NCBI RefSeq assembly: GCF_963675165.1
Contig: NC_087389.1
Location: 3,072,001 to 3,136,000 of the forward strand
Source of the DNA: Halichondria panicea
Lineage: Eukaryota > Porifera > Demospongiae > Suberitida > Halichondriidae
Reading direction: 5' to 3'
Length of the DNA: 64,000 nucleotides
The notes below the pieces were generated by a model. It ran no database searches. It saw only the letters and a program-made list of their open reading frames with translations, and was not told the DNA's origin. Positions 12,279 through 23,069 of the stretch are shown in pieces; positions within the stretch are counted from its first letter, which is position 1; every line of letters starts with the position of its first letter. A program made the position numbers and the translations under genes.

Positions 12279-13505
12279 CAGTGCAACAACCAAAGAGAGT
12301 AGAACTTTTGATTTTTTACGTTTTTGTGAATATCTTCTAAACTAAATGTGATTGGAACAATTTGAGTGCAGGTACTGAAAGTTTAACTCTTGGCGCTTCC
12401 ATTGGACCACCACCTGTTACATTATATGACATCATCACTCCAAGATGGCTGCTACAATATGTGTACATTGAAAATATGTTAGGCATGAAACTATCTTATA
12501 TGTTTGAGTTAAGATCTGAAATTTGTTATGCAAGTACTTCATTACCTTGCGCATCTTTTGAGCTCTTACGGAAGTGCAGGCTACTAGTAAGTTCTGAGAT
12601 ATACAAAGTTTTGTAAATTTATAGTGCCAAATGTGTTAGGCATTGATTTTTTGAGTTCATGCTAGTTAAGGTCTGATTTTTGGAGAGCATGTACTCCAAT
12701 AGTATACTTTTCGTGTGTACTAACTCACAGTAGCTGAAAGAGTTCTGTCTTGGCTCGAGCGGCCTTCTTGTCAAAAATGGTGATTTTGCTCCATTTTGCT
12801 GCTCTTTGCCCGTTTTTGCTGACGTAAGCAATGATATTCATTGATTTGTGACATCACAAATCATCTTGTCTTTATTTGCTACATCCAAGCTCATGTGATG
12901 TCTAACCTGCAACTACACCCAGTTAATCAGTCATAATGTGTCACAGGGGCGTGGCAATTTACACTACTACGCAACAGAAACCAAGAAAATCAGCTAAAAT
13001 CACCATTTTTGACAAGAAGGGCCGCTCTAGCAAAGAAGAGACTGGTCTAGCTCTTGTAAGTTAGTACAAATGAAAAGTATACTATTGGAGTACATGCTCT
13101 CCAAAAATCAGACCTTAACTAGCATGAACTCGAAAAATCAATGCCTAACACATTTGGCACTATAAATTTACAAAACTTTGTATATCTCAGAACTTACTAG
13201 TAGCCTGCACTTCCGTAAGAGCTCAAAAGATGCGCAAGGTAATGAAGTACTTGCATAACAAATTTCAGATCTTAACTCAAACATATAAGATAGTTTCATG
13301 CCTAACATATTTTCAATGTACACATATTGTAGCAGCCATCTTGGAGTGATGATGTCATATGATGTAACAGGTGGTGGTCCAATGGAAGCGCCAAGAGTTG
13401 AACTTTCAGTACCTGCACTCAAATTGTTCCAATCACATTTAGTTTAGAAGATATTCACAAAAACGTAAAAAATCAAAAGTTCTACTCTCTTTGGTTGTTG
13501 CACTG
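12279..13505. mobile_element. Foldback with about 515-bp near-identical arms
   Basis: Tips read CAGTGCAACAACCAAAGAG inward from both ends, with TA at 12277-12278 and 13506-13507. The arms (about 12279-12790 and 12995-13505) differ at only a few positions; the spacer is about 200 bp. CAGT tips and TA suggest a Tc1/mariner-type origin. Each arm carries the same 84-codon open frame, mirrored, which I treat as chance. Confidence 0.85.
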
Positions 13506-13624
13506 TATATGAAAGTTCAATTTCAGTCAAGTACATACCGTAATCCGGATCAGATCACTTCAGCTGCAGATATAATATTGTGTAGATATACCTCAAACTA
13601 GATGACTGAAGTAAACCCTAGGCA

Positions 13625-13790
13625 GATTTATATGTCTCAACCAAATCGTTGCCGTATACCATGTAGAATATTTTTCAGGTGAAAAAACCTTTTGCAAATG
13701 AGCCAAATCAGCAAATTATGTTGACCCTTTGCGTACAGCGTTCTGGCAAGGATCGTGTATATTTAGTAGTAATAATATTTAGCTTTTGCA
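13625..13790. repeat. Short repeat paired with 34905-34995
   Basis: AGAATATTTTTCAGGTGAAA, CCAAATCAGC, TGACCCTTTGCG and GCGTTCTGG occur in the same order in both places. In the second copy TTACCAGAA and TTCTGGTAA form small inverted tips. Confidence 0.55.
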
Positions 13791-13894
13791 GATAATTATT
13801 TATTGTGAAGTTAGCCATGTGGTGTTTTGTTTTCCCACAAAATTTACTGAATTCTTGACAATACACATAATAAAAGTCCTACACAGAGCTGTAA

Positions 13895-14512
13895 TTACCC
13901 TAGGCGCGCGTGGGCGGCCACGGGTATAGTAGTCGTTTGGTTTGTCTGTTTGTAATTTCTGGATCTGCTCACCTGGCTGCCACAGCACTGCGTTTATAGC
14001 ATGGATAGCCTTCACACAGTAAGTTATTAGTTTTAACAATGGTAGATTTCGATGTTAGAGCTTTGTTGTCGAATAAAAGCGAGCAAAAACTAAGAAGCTT
14101 GAACTTGCAGGTTGGCAGCTAACTACACGCGGCCTTTATTCGAGGCATTCTCTGTATTTACAGCTGAGGTGATCCCGTACCAAAAACAGTGGAAAAGGGT
14201 CACTACAATAGAAAGCTAGAATTGTGACTTGTTTGTTGTCTTGTTAGCTGGATCTAGGATCCTACTCTATCCAAGAGTCATACTTCTCTGAGACTCCAGG
14301 CTTCTTTGCTGTGATCCTAGAGACTAGGACCTAGTTCACATCATGTACCACTAAAACTCTATTCTCAAGTCTGGTTTAGTTTTATTGCTCCTGAGTTGCT
14401 GTGCTAGACATGACAGCTCAGTCATTCATCACTACATGCACTGCATTATATCACTCTTCTGGTTTCTTTATAATCACGTCACCAGCCGAGGGTTTGCACT
14501 TTAGTGCTCTAG
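13895..14512 (+). mobile_element. R-family repeat, copy R1
   Basis: Starts TTACCCTAGGCGCGCGTGGG and ends GCACTTTAGTGCTCTAG. Shares its whole length with 25789-26354 and 56283-56844, and inverted with the split copy 31614-34238. The duplication length could not be settled. No coding sequence. Confidence 0.8.
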
Positions 14513-15136
14513 TTAGCTATAATTATAGAGATAGAGCTATAGGTTTGTTGTACAGCTGTTTTCTGAGTCTGTAGTATAGTCAGTATATAGCAGCTGTACA
14601 AATGTAAACGAACTTCTGCATGTCGTATACTCCTCACACAAGCTAAAATCAGAAATTGAAAAATCTCTCTATACAGACCTCCAAAACGTCTCAATGGATT
14701 AAGGACAATAATCTCAAAATGAATATAAAAAAAACGCAATAATTATATATCTTTCACTAAAGAAAAAACATCAACATTAAAAAGTTATAAAGGCAAATAC
14801 CTATATACCTAGGAGTCTGGAGTCGCTGAATCTGTAAACTGTAACTCCTGTAAAGACGATCAATTTATTTGTAGTTGCCTGCCTATACCTGAGGTAGCCT
14901 CGTTGTCTCTAGCTAGCTAAACTTAAAAAAATTCTGCCCGGGAAGAGAAAATACTCCTCCATGCCTGCCTACTAGTGGTAGTGCTTACAGTCCATCTATA
15001 GTTATTGCCCAGCCCTCGTCAGTGTGGATTATACGAAATCTGACAGGAACTGACTTATGTCAGACCATAACCAAAATGCTCTGTCATTGTAGTTTCTTGT
15101 TCTGCCATGACTGTCGCAAGGCCCGACTAGTCTAGG
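14513..15136. other. Spacer with no recognised gene
   Basis: AT-rich, with several GCTAGC runs and no repeat boundary or coding pattern that I can support. Confidence 0.5.
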
Positions 15137-15348
15137 GTCTGATCATAAATAGTAGAGGGGAGGGATTGGAAACATCACCGGTGACCAATATATTGCCCTA
15201 GAGAATTCTGACACCATGCGTGTTGATTGCGAGCCAGATGCAAAGACAAAGGAGAAGAAAGTGAAGAAAACTGCAGTCTGTAAATGTATGGTTTACACAT
15301 CATTAATTTTACCTAATTTATGATCATCAAGGTCCATGCACTATTTTA

Positions 15349-16799
15349 CATGTGAGTGCATAGAGTAAAAATGGAAGCTTATGCACACTTCAGCAAAATT
15401 GATTTTATTTCTATTTTGGAATGATGTAACCTTAATCAATGTATGTACAGCATTGCAAGTCAGGATAATGTTCCATTACCACAGGAACGACACACTCAAT
15501 GGGAGTAGTTTTGCATAGAGTAAAAATGAAACAACGCTCAATGCAAGCATAAACTTGTAGCTGTACCCATCTAGCCAGTACACTATCACAAGCATGTAAG
15601 TTGAGAAAGATTTAACACCACAAAATAACAGAATTCACAGAATTCATTTTAAAAAATCAAGCCATTGTTCTCGAGGTATATAGTTTTTAAACATCTGTTT
15701 TAAATGATTCAACTTCGTATCTTGGAGTGTTCGTATCCTTCCTAGATCGACATAGTTCTCGTTCACGCCTGGAAAGCAGTTAAACTCGGGGAATCTTATT
15801 TCCAGTTAACATAATGGTTGATTGCTTTGGGGCTCCCGCTCCTTCCCAGCATTTCCATGACGCTGATGAGGATAACGTACGTCAACCATTGAAGTATTAG
15901 GTATAGTTTTCCACCATTTCATAAAGGAAAGGTCACATCCTTGTGGCATAACAACACATTCACTGAGGCGTTCTTCCTCCACTTCGGATTTTGTAATTGA
16001 ACGAACAGGCTCATTACTCAATCTCTTCTTAATTGATCTTTGCCTGGATAGACGCTGGTGAGAAATTCCCAGGGCATGGTGTATGCAGCCAGAGCAGAAG
16101 TAAAAGTTACCTAGTGAGTCAAATACATTATTTCGAAGCCATTCGTTTTGTTTCACAAGATCTCGATCTTGCTGACGCTTTGGATGGGGATTGATGGTCT
16201 TTCGTCGCTTAAGTTCAGATCCTTGCCTCTTCATCCCCTTAAAAGTATCATAATACTTACTAAGTATGGGGGCACAACTCTTGCATACTTTAGCATTCCA
16301 GTCACTAGGCTGAAAGTCACTTGGACCAGGTAGGTCATCAGTTTCCTCAAAGGAGGACTGAAGTTCCTTGGAGAAGTGGTATGATTTTCTTGCCTCCCCT
16401 CTTAAGTACAATTCTTTTCTCTTAGCTCTTCTCTCCTTTCTGGAACCAGGAGAAGGTCCACTGGATTGCCTGACTTCATCTGAGTCATTTTGGCTAGATC
16501 CACTAAAGGTATCTTCATTCTCACTCGATCCAGAGGGGGGACCCTCACTATCTATGTCACTGCTTTCTCTAGCTCTTTTTCTAGCAGCCATATTCTTTAA
16601 AAAATAGCTGTTTTTGACACGAGGAGCTTCTAGAAGCCTTACTCTGTCCACCTGTGACGTTTAGGGACTCACCTGAGCTACAGTATTGAAGATATAATGG
16701 AAGTATTCAGCATGCTTTTTACCAGATTTTCAATTGCGTTTTTTTCAATTTATGTGAACGTGTATAAGCTTCCATTTTTACTCTATGCGCTCACACATG
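15349..16799. mobile_element. TA-flanked inverted-repeat element with one gene
   Basis: About 40-bp inverted termini: 15349-15386 (CATGTGAGTGCATAGAGTAA) and 16760-16799 inverted (CATGTGTGAGCGCATAGAGT). They differ by a 2-bp indel and a few bases. TA lies outside each end (15347-15348 and 16800-16801). A third copy of CATAGAGTAAAAATG is at 15515. It encloses the gene at 15806-16591 and is nested in G. Confidence 0.75.
15806..16591 (-). CDS. Uncharacterised transposon-borne protein, 261 residues
   Basis: Start at MAARKRARESSD; an earlier in-frame GTG would add 20 residues. Residues 1-75 are acidic, Ser-rich and likely disordered, starting with a basic cluster (RKRAR). A basic segment (RKERRAKRKE) follows. 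Two CxxC pairs, VCKSC and FCSGC, lie about 70 residues apart and could bind zinc; between them is KRRKTINPHPKRQQDRD. The C-terminal part has DVRYPHQRHGNAGK, then stop. From memory it resembles the N-terminal half of large multi-copy proteins of sponges and cnidarians (linked to DUF7869), but the C-terminal half is absent. It fills the TA-flanked element, which suggests it moves with it. Function unknown; a DNA-binding role is inference. Confidence 0.55.
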   Translation of the reverse strand: MAARKRARESSDIDSEGPPSGSSENEDTFSGSSQNDSDEVRQSSGPSPGSRKERRAKRKELYLRGEARKSYHFSKELQSSFEETDDLPGPSDFQPSDWNAKVCKSCAPILSKYYDTFKGMKRQGSELKRRKTINPHPKRQQDRDLVKQNEWLRNNVFDSLGNFYFCSGCIHHALGISHQRLSRQRSIKKRLSNEPVRSITKSEVEEERLSECVVMPQGCDLSFMKWWKTIPNTSMVDVRYPHQRHGNAGKEREPQSNQPLC

Positions 16800-16800
16800 T

Positions 16801-17004
16801 ATTTAGCTGGGAATTTGAAACTTTGTGGGGGATATCTTGAGCTAGGAAGTATATAGTCATGGTTGCTTGAGAGTGATCACAGTGTAGAGGGAGCATTGCA
16901 TTATGCTGTTTATTGTTGGATATTAACATAGAAGTGTGAAAAGAAGAATTCAAAAGTACATTTTTTGCGGGAGAGTTACTGGTTAACAATAGATTGTACA
17001 TCAC
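16801..17004 (-). pseudogene. Possible coding fragment cut by the TA element
   Basis: Minus-strand frame containing NKQHNAMLPLHCDHSQATMT and IYFLAQDIPHKVSNSQLN, which looks protein-like. It runs straight into the element's right terminus and stops there, as expected if the element landed in an older coding sequence. Family not recognised. Confidence 0.25.
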
Positions 17005-17589
17005 TATTGTTTAGGTCTACATATTGCCTAATGATTCCGATGTGCCTTAAGAAAAGTTTTTCTTTGCTAACCTGTAAACGTCGTCAGACTTACAAAAATT
17101 ATGTTTTGTGTTTGTTAACATCATCATTTCTCCTTTGTGATTGTGTTTATCATAATGTTAAGAAATAAGTATGCAGTCTATATGATCATGAACGGTGCCT
17201 AGTAAGTACTATAGTTTTTTTGTGAGTGCATGTCTTGTTTTTTGAAGGTTTGTTAAGATCTTAGGATGTGTGATTCTTCAATGCAATAGAGAAAAATCTC
17301 ATTCTGATGTACAGCAACCAAAGAAACTAGTTCAGATCTATATGTATTAGTAGCTACTATGGGCCAGAGACAGCTATCTGTTCACTCTCTTTTGGCCCCA
17401 ATTAAATTAACTTCCTGTCTATTTCTTAGAATAATTATATATAATAATAGCATGTAAGGTAGTGTATACAGGGGAATGGACTTCTATGTAGACACAATGA
17501 CAGGTGGAGGGTACAGAAAATAGAGAGGATTAAGGGTACATACAAAGGTTCGGTTTATTGGTGGAGGTGGGTCTCCGAGATCACCAGGT

Positions 17590-20500
17590 CTATGGCCCAG
17601 ATCTAAAGGGGTGTCCACTTGACGATCTGGACCCTCTGATGGCTTGGATCGATGAGCGAAGGAGGGAAAAGGTTAGTCGGCAACGGAGCCAGCATAGTGT
17701 ACTGCTATATGATTGGTCCCATTTAGATGCTAACATCGAAGCGAGTCTCTTGTAGAAGGTGGTTGCTTCACGAGCTAAGCCTCCTGTTGCAGAGAGGACT
17801 AATGGGGAAAAGGATGCCTGTTCAATGTAAAAAATTCTTTGTTCGTAGGCCCTTTTCTTTATTTGCTCGTGCTTGCGGTAGACTGTTTGAGGGTCGGTGT
17901 GTCTGTTGGATGCAGCGTGTGGGTTAAATACCCTGACATCAAAATAAGTTCTTTCAAAGGAGCCACCCCATACTCCATTGGCTGCAATGTCTAGGCGTGC
18001 ACCCGGTTGTGTATTAGCACTTGCTCCTGCTAGGTTCTCCCCTGTAACCGTTCTGGTTCTGTGCACACGTTGTTGCAGACCTCACTAAGAAGATCTGCAG
18101 TCAAGTCTCTGATCTCATTGTGCCGAATGGACGGAAAGCCGCCCTTCGCACAAGAGAGAGCGTGTTCTACTGTGAAGGAAGAACCACAGGCACATTTCGA
18201 GGGTAGCTTGTTTGGAGTCCAACCATAACGCAGGGATATAGGGCGTCTCTAAAGGCTTGTTTGTGGAGGGTGAAACCATGGGTTTTGAGCGGTAGGGTGG
18301 TAAGCCATGACGATGCACCCTTCTCTTTAGACAGATTGACAGATCTTTGCATGTTAATTGGTAGAGAGTAGTGGCGTCAGTGTGTTGGTTCTCTCTCTGT
18401 TTTGTTGGCCTACGGTGGATTTGGCCATTAGTGACTCCGAGATAATCTCCTGCCCATAGTGTGTGTCTTGTCTGATGATGTGATTACAGAGGGCAGATGT
18501 GACGAATTGGGAGGCATTGTATTCATGAGTAGCCTGTTTGGATGGTATACGGATCCCTAGTCCACCTTCCCTTGCTGGAAGGGCAAAGAGTGTACATTCA
18601 GTGTCGTTAGGTGGAGGAGTACCTGTGAGGGAAGGAACAAGTTTCTTACGCAGAGCTTCGTCCAGCGGTGCCAGTCTTTGACTCACGATCCTGCTTGGTG
18701 TTGTGCGACACATATAGGTCCATTTGCTTGATAATCCATGGTTGATAATCCATGGTTTAATGCAGAGTAGGCGGCGTGTGGCTGGGTGGTGGCAATATCT
18801 GCAAGGTTAGTCACGAGTGCAGACCAGCTGGCAACTTTAGACTCAGCAAAGGACTCCATGAACCCTGGGGAGCCAATGGGTGATCCTAGGTAGGGTCTTC
18901 CATCGGGAGTGACGTTCACACCAGTCTGGTGGAAGGTAGTGGACCCAATGGTGTGGAATCCCTCCTTAGTAATTAACCATGTCTTTAGGGGGTTCGGGTA
19001 GTATCCAAAGGCTGGGCCTTCTTTGGTTAAGGTGTCCCACCACTCGCGTAGGTCAGATATTTTCCCCGCAGCTGCAGCATCGTCCGCATACCAAATTTGG
19101 GTGATGTTAGTGTTAGAGAGTTTTGTTATGAGGGGAATGCTGGCCAGAGCATACATGGGCATGGCAAGGGGGTCACCTTGTGTGGTGCCTTCTTGGGAGA
19201 GTAGGCGGTCTCCATCAACGTAAAGATCTGTGGGCTCTCTGTAGGTGTTGATGAGGATGGTGGCCAGTGCCGGGCAGAGTCTGCGTATGTTGTGGAGGGC
19301 AACTTTGCGGTTCAGTGAGTTAAATGCGTTGGTAGCATCTGCTAGGAGAATGGCTTCATTATTATCTGAGTCAAGGCACCTTCTAGCTGCGTGTACAGCG
19401 GCTTCTATGCCCGACAACTGCCCTCCACAGAGTTGGATGCAGCCTGACGCTTCTTGGATGTCTTGTTTAATTAAGGACAGGGTAGCTTTGGCAATTATTC
19501 TTCGTGCTGTGTCTCCTATGCCAATAGGGCGAACCCCAGAGTTTTTGTCGAGTGCAATGAGTCGACATGCCAGGAAAGGGGCAATCAGGGGGGGGGCTAC
19601 ATAGGAGGTGCAGAGTCTTCTCGCAACCATGGCAAGTTGGTGACAGAGTTTGTCTGACGCTCTCTTGAAAGAGGTACATAACCTCCGCCATTGGTATGCG
19701 TCCAGGCCGGAGGGTCCTGCAGAGCCAGAGGTGTGAAGTGCAGCTGAGCGAATGGAGGAGGCGTCTAGGGCGTCAAAGACAACCGGGTGTACTTCTTGTG
19801 GTGGCGAAGGAAGGATGCAGTTTGGATGGGGGGGCTGTCCTTTAGGGTGTTTGTTTGCCAGGGCTTCTCTAACTGTGAGAGAATTAGGGTTGTTTGGGTC
19901 CACACGGTCAGCAAGGTGTAGTACACCCCCTTCTCTATTGTCAGCTAGTATATCCAGTGCTGCTCCACATTTTCCGGCGAACACCTTGTTGGCAAATAGA
20001 CGTGCCTGGGATTGATTTGCAGCGTACTTAGATACTACTGGTGCACGCAACCTTCTTTGGATCGTTCTCCCTTCAAGCAATAGGTCGTTTAGGTTTCCTT
20101 CCTTCCAGGTACTCAATCTTCTTGTCAGGCAAGCACTGTTTTCTTTGTTTTTAGAAGCTCTATGGGGTTTCTGTAGAGACAAAATGGGGAGGACTGTGGC
20201 TGCCTTCAGGGCCACTGATTCTAGAGCAGACGCAGAGGCAAACGCTGCGTAGAGATTAGACAGCTCATCAACGAATTCTTTCCCGGCTTTTCCAATAGGC
20301 ACTGTGAAGGAGTTCTTTCTCCAGTGTATTACTTCGGTATATGTGGCCTCTAGAATGACACAGAAATCTGTTGCACTATGAACGCCCCATGAAAACACGG
20401 GAGTTGTGGTTGGGGAGGGGCTTGGCAAATCGGCAACTTGTTCACTACGCTCCCTCTGGGGTGGCTGATTAGGTTGGTTTGCCGTTAGGTTTTCAGGTAG

Positions 20501-20761
20501 ACTCACAGATGGTTGACTCGGAGGTGATTGATTTGGTGGTTGGTTTGCAGATAGGTTTACAGGTAGCTGACTCAAGGGTTGCCATAGTTGATTCTGGGTC
20601 AGTAGGTTTAGGTTATCAGGTTGACTCACAGATGGTTGACTCGGAGGTGGTTGGTTTGCAGGTAGATGTACGAGTAGCTGACTCAAGGGTTGCAATAGTT
20701 GATTCTGGGACGATAGAGAAGATGGCCCAGTAGCAGTGTCTATTTCCGGTGCAACACGCAT
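17590..20761 (-). pseudogene. Broken retroelement gene: RT, CCHC finger, RLE-like nuclease
   Basis: First open part (20761-18683, 692 codons): a Pro/Gln-rich N-terminus with two copies of a repeat of about 43 residues (21-100), then an RT domain with fingers CRLIALDKNSGVRPIGIGD (399-417), motif A LLADATNAFNSLNR (472-485), motif B GTTQGDPLAMP (525-535) and motif C YADD (558-561). A 14-bp tandem duplication (18730-18757) shifts the frame; without it the reading joins the next part (18713-18354: LFALPAREGGLGI). Further shifts near 18360, 18235 and 18060 separate a zinc knuckle (CACGSSFTVEHALSC), RHNE and a C-terminal domain (ARLDIAANG ... YFDVRVFNP) ending at 17590. Order RT-CCHC-nuclease matches R2-like non-LTR elements; the nuclease call is inference from D...DV spacing. 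No poly-A tail seen. Confidence 0.82.
18730..18757. repeat. 14-bp tandem duplication breaking the RT frame
   Basis: GATAATCCATGGTT occurs twice in direct tandem (18730-18743 and 18744-18757). Fourteen is not a multiple of three, and the frame continues across the site if one copy is ignored, so this duplication alone causes the first frameshift. Confidence 0.9.
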
Positions 20762-20897
20762 GGGCGCGCCGCGTGAAATCCCTTGTTTCCAATCCCTCTC
20801 CTTTACTATCTATGGTCTGATGCCCTGAGACATGGACCATGCATTATCATTTATAGCTCATGACGTTCATTCTGATAAAATATGATATACATAATAT

Positions 20898-21138
20898 CAG
20901 GAGCCCATAAAGAGAAGGAGCGGCTAACTACGGGGATCACGTACCGCATTTCCATATATGCAGGGTCACTAAGTGGTTGAATCCCTACACGTGTTATACG
21001 CAATGCAGGGATGCGGTTTGCAAGCACTTAGTCGCTTCCATACAAGGAAGTGCGGTTTCACCTTCAATTACGAGGCGTGATCCCCGAGTGTACGTTGAAG
21101 TTAGCCGATTAGCCGCTCCTTCTCTTTATGGGCTCCTG
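20898..21138. mobile_element. hAT-like MITE, copy H1
   Basis: CAGGAGCCCATAAAGAGAAG at the left and CTTCTCTTTATGGGCTCCTG at the right are perfect inverted copies extending to GGAGCGGCTAA. The CAGGAG tip suggests hAT; flanks (CATAATAT and ATAATAAT) are too AT-rich to prove an 8-bp duplication. A truncated copy is at 62369-62546. Confidence 0.75.
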
Positions 21139-21483
21139 ATAATAATTATATGACAGTCTAATTATTAATAATTATGCACAAGTGAAAGTTTAGTCATTGA
21201 ACCATCCTGTAAGTATTCAGCCAGTGAAATGGTTGACTCATCTTCATCAGGACTAGTACTGGTTGTAGATGTGTGCTTGTTTTGCTCAGATTCACAACAC
21301 AGTCACGGTAGTGTTTGGTGATCTTTCTCCAGTTCACTGGACTTGCCTCTTCCTACATAAACTTGTCTCTTAGGCTGTTTGACAGCTAAATGCTGAGAAG
21401 AGTGACGGTTAGAGGGCATAGCTAGCTACTTTACAATCTTTAATATTATGCTGAGGTAGTCAGTCTTGTACCAGCATTACTAC

Positions 21484-21610
21484 GCTAGCTGTTCAAGAGT
21501 AGTCCATCCTAGCTGGCTAAGGAACGATGAACTTGGAGTCCTAGGTATGCTAGCTGTTCAAGAGTAGTCCATCCTAGCTGGCTAAGGAACGATGAACTTG
21601 GAGTCCTAGG
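21484..21610. repeat. 65-bp tandem duplication
   Basis: The unit beginning GCTAGCTGTTCAAGAGTAG and ending GAACTTGGAGTCCTAGG is present at 21484-21548 and 21549-21610, essentially identical. No gene nearby. Confidence 0.9.
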
Positions 21611-21651
21611 AGGCTTGCCCATAATAGTTCTGGATGCTCTCAAGTAGTCCA

Positions 21652-21735
21652 GAGATTGGAAACAAATGGGGGCTTCCGTGTGTAAATGGTTGAAACACTT
21701 TGGTCCGCGTTATATTTTGCGCTCGCGAAACACAT
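21652..21735. repeat. GATTGG-family end fragment C
   Basis: AGAGATTGGAAACAAATGG, then TGTGTAAATGGTTGAAACAC and GCGTTATATTTTGCGCTCGCG, matches the termini of elements D (30640) and E (34030-34110, inverted). The other terminus was not found. Confidence 0.6.
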
Positions 21736-22063
21736 AATGGAAAAAAAAATGCAGCGAACTTCTTCTGCAATCCAGCTAACCATTTTTTCTTCCCCAAGCA
21801 ATCATTTGGAAAGTCCAAACCAGTTCTGTGGTCTTGCCAAATACAACTTTGCTGTTTCTCCATCATGATAAGAATCAATGTTGTGTTCTGTAACATTTGT
21901 GTTAGGCTAAGCTTTAAAGCTGAACAGAATCTAGTACAGCAGTATAGCCAGTAGAGAAGGGGCGTTACCAACGATACTGGAAATGGGCGTGGCCTCAAAA
22001 AATCGGCTCGCCGATTTCATAACAACCTGACCACTCTAAAGTTGGTGGCTACGGCCCTGCAGA

Positions 22064-22106
22064 CTACTATACCCGTGGCCGTCCATGCACGCCTCGGGTA
22101 ATAATT
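22064..22106 (-). repeat. R-family 5' end fragment
   Basis: ACTATACCCGTGGCCGTCCA and the inverted CGGGTAA match the first 40 bp of repeat R in minus orientation. The rest of R is absent. Confidence 0.7.
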
Positions 22107-22133
22107 GCTAACATAACGTTATACAAAGCAAAC

Positions 22134-22356
22134 TATATCACCAAGAGTAGATGCGAGTAAGAGTGTTGAACTGCTAGTAACAGCAATTTCCTGCTCCTGC
22201 GTCATAGTAATCAGTACTGATTAGCAACACTTCCCAGAAGCTTAACAGCACTCATTAATTGAATAGTGACGACAGTGATGACGCATGTCAAGGCAAATGC
22301 GGTTCCACGATTAGTACAGCAGTTCAACACTCTTACTCTTATCTACTCTTGATATC
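22134..22356. mobile_element. Palindromic MITE with 40-bp termini
   Basis: TATATCACCAAGAGTAGATG with GAGTAAGAGTGTTGAACTGC is repeated inverted at 22315-22356. Interior about 140 bp, non-coding. It is followed directly by an S-family head fragment (22357-22415, minus). Confidence 0.7.
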
Positions 22357-22562
22357 ACCTCTTCTATAATACACTTCATACTTCTTGAGCCAAAGCAAAA
22401 CATGGCGAGAGGCTAAATAAATATTACACAGCGCAGCTTGCAACACATGTCCATATACATGTATGTATATAGCTGGCGATATTACATTCAGCATAGCCTC
22501 CTTCACCGGCACTTCACCGGCACTTCCCTAAGTGCAGCGGGAAGTGCGGCCTGGGATTGAGG

Positions 22563-22912
22563 CAGGGTGTCATACAGGGGGGGGGGAAAGGGGGGATATC
22601 CCCCCCCTATCTCCAATTTCCCCCCCCTTTTTTGCTGACTGAGGGTCCATAGCTGGCAATTTTACATACTATAAGGGTATTGAAATAACAGTTGACCTTT
22701 TTTTAGCAACATTTTCTGGTTACTTTTTTTATTTCCCCCCTCTACTTCAAAATCCTGTATGACACCCTGTGAGGCTAGAATGAACAGGGCATTGAAATAA
22801 ATGTAGCAGTTTATCTTTTTTTTTTAAACAAAAATGAATGTTCCGGTTAATTTTCAAATCATGCCTTATCCCCCCCCCCGTCTACTTCAAAATCCTGTAT
22901 GACAACCTGTCA
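22563..22912. mobile_element. CAGGGTGTCATACAGG element and partial repeat
   Basis: CAGGGTGTCATACAGG at 22563 and inverted CCTGTATGACACCCTG ending at 22769, each followed by poly-G/C. The right half is repeated at 22780-22912 (ending CCTGTATGACAACCTG). CAGGG tips suggest hAT; TGAGG borders both outer sides of the first copy. Confidence 0.6.
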
Positions 22913-23069
22913 GCATGGTGGTGATTTAGGTCCCAGGTCAATACAGTATACACTTGTAGTTATTCAAGGATGCAGATATCCCCTGGATCATAACTGTATC
23001 TCATAATTATAATAATATACATACAATATAATATCTAAAAGTTAAAATTAAAATACTAAGTTACAATTA

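Larger units (their letters stand above)
15144..20814. mobile_element. GATTGG-family composite element G, 5.7 kb
   Basis: Left tip CATAAATAGTAGAGG then GGAGGGATTGGAAAC; right tip, inverted, CATAGATAGTAAAGGAGAGG then GATTGGAAAC. A perfect 7-bp duplication GTCTGAT lies at 15137-15143 and 20815-20821. It encloses the TA-flanked element at 15349-16799 and the retroelement reading frame at 17590-20761. Both G ends carry ATGCGTGTTG 50-75 bp from the tip; on the right this is the start codon of the reverse-transcriptase frame. Whether the RT belongs to G or was inserted later is open. Confidence 0.75.

Noticed and set aside
12362-13422. Two near-identical 84-codon frames on opposite strands
   Set aside because: They are mirror images in the arms of one foldback, have no family resemblance, and exist only because the arms are inverted copies.
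21606-21998. Minus-strand 130-codon frame as a gene
   Set aside because: It overlaps a GATTGG-family end fragment and a tandem duplication and shows no recognisable protein pattern.
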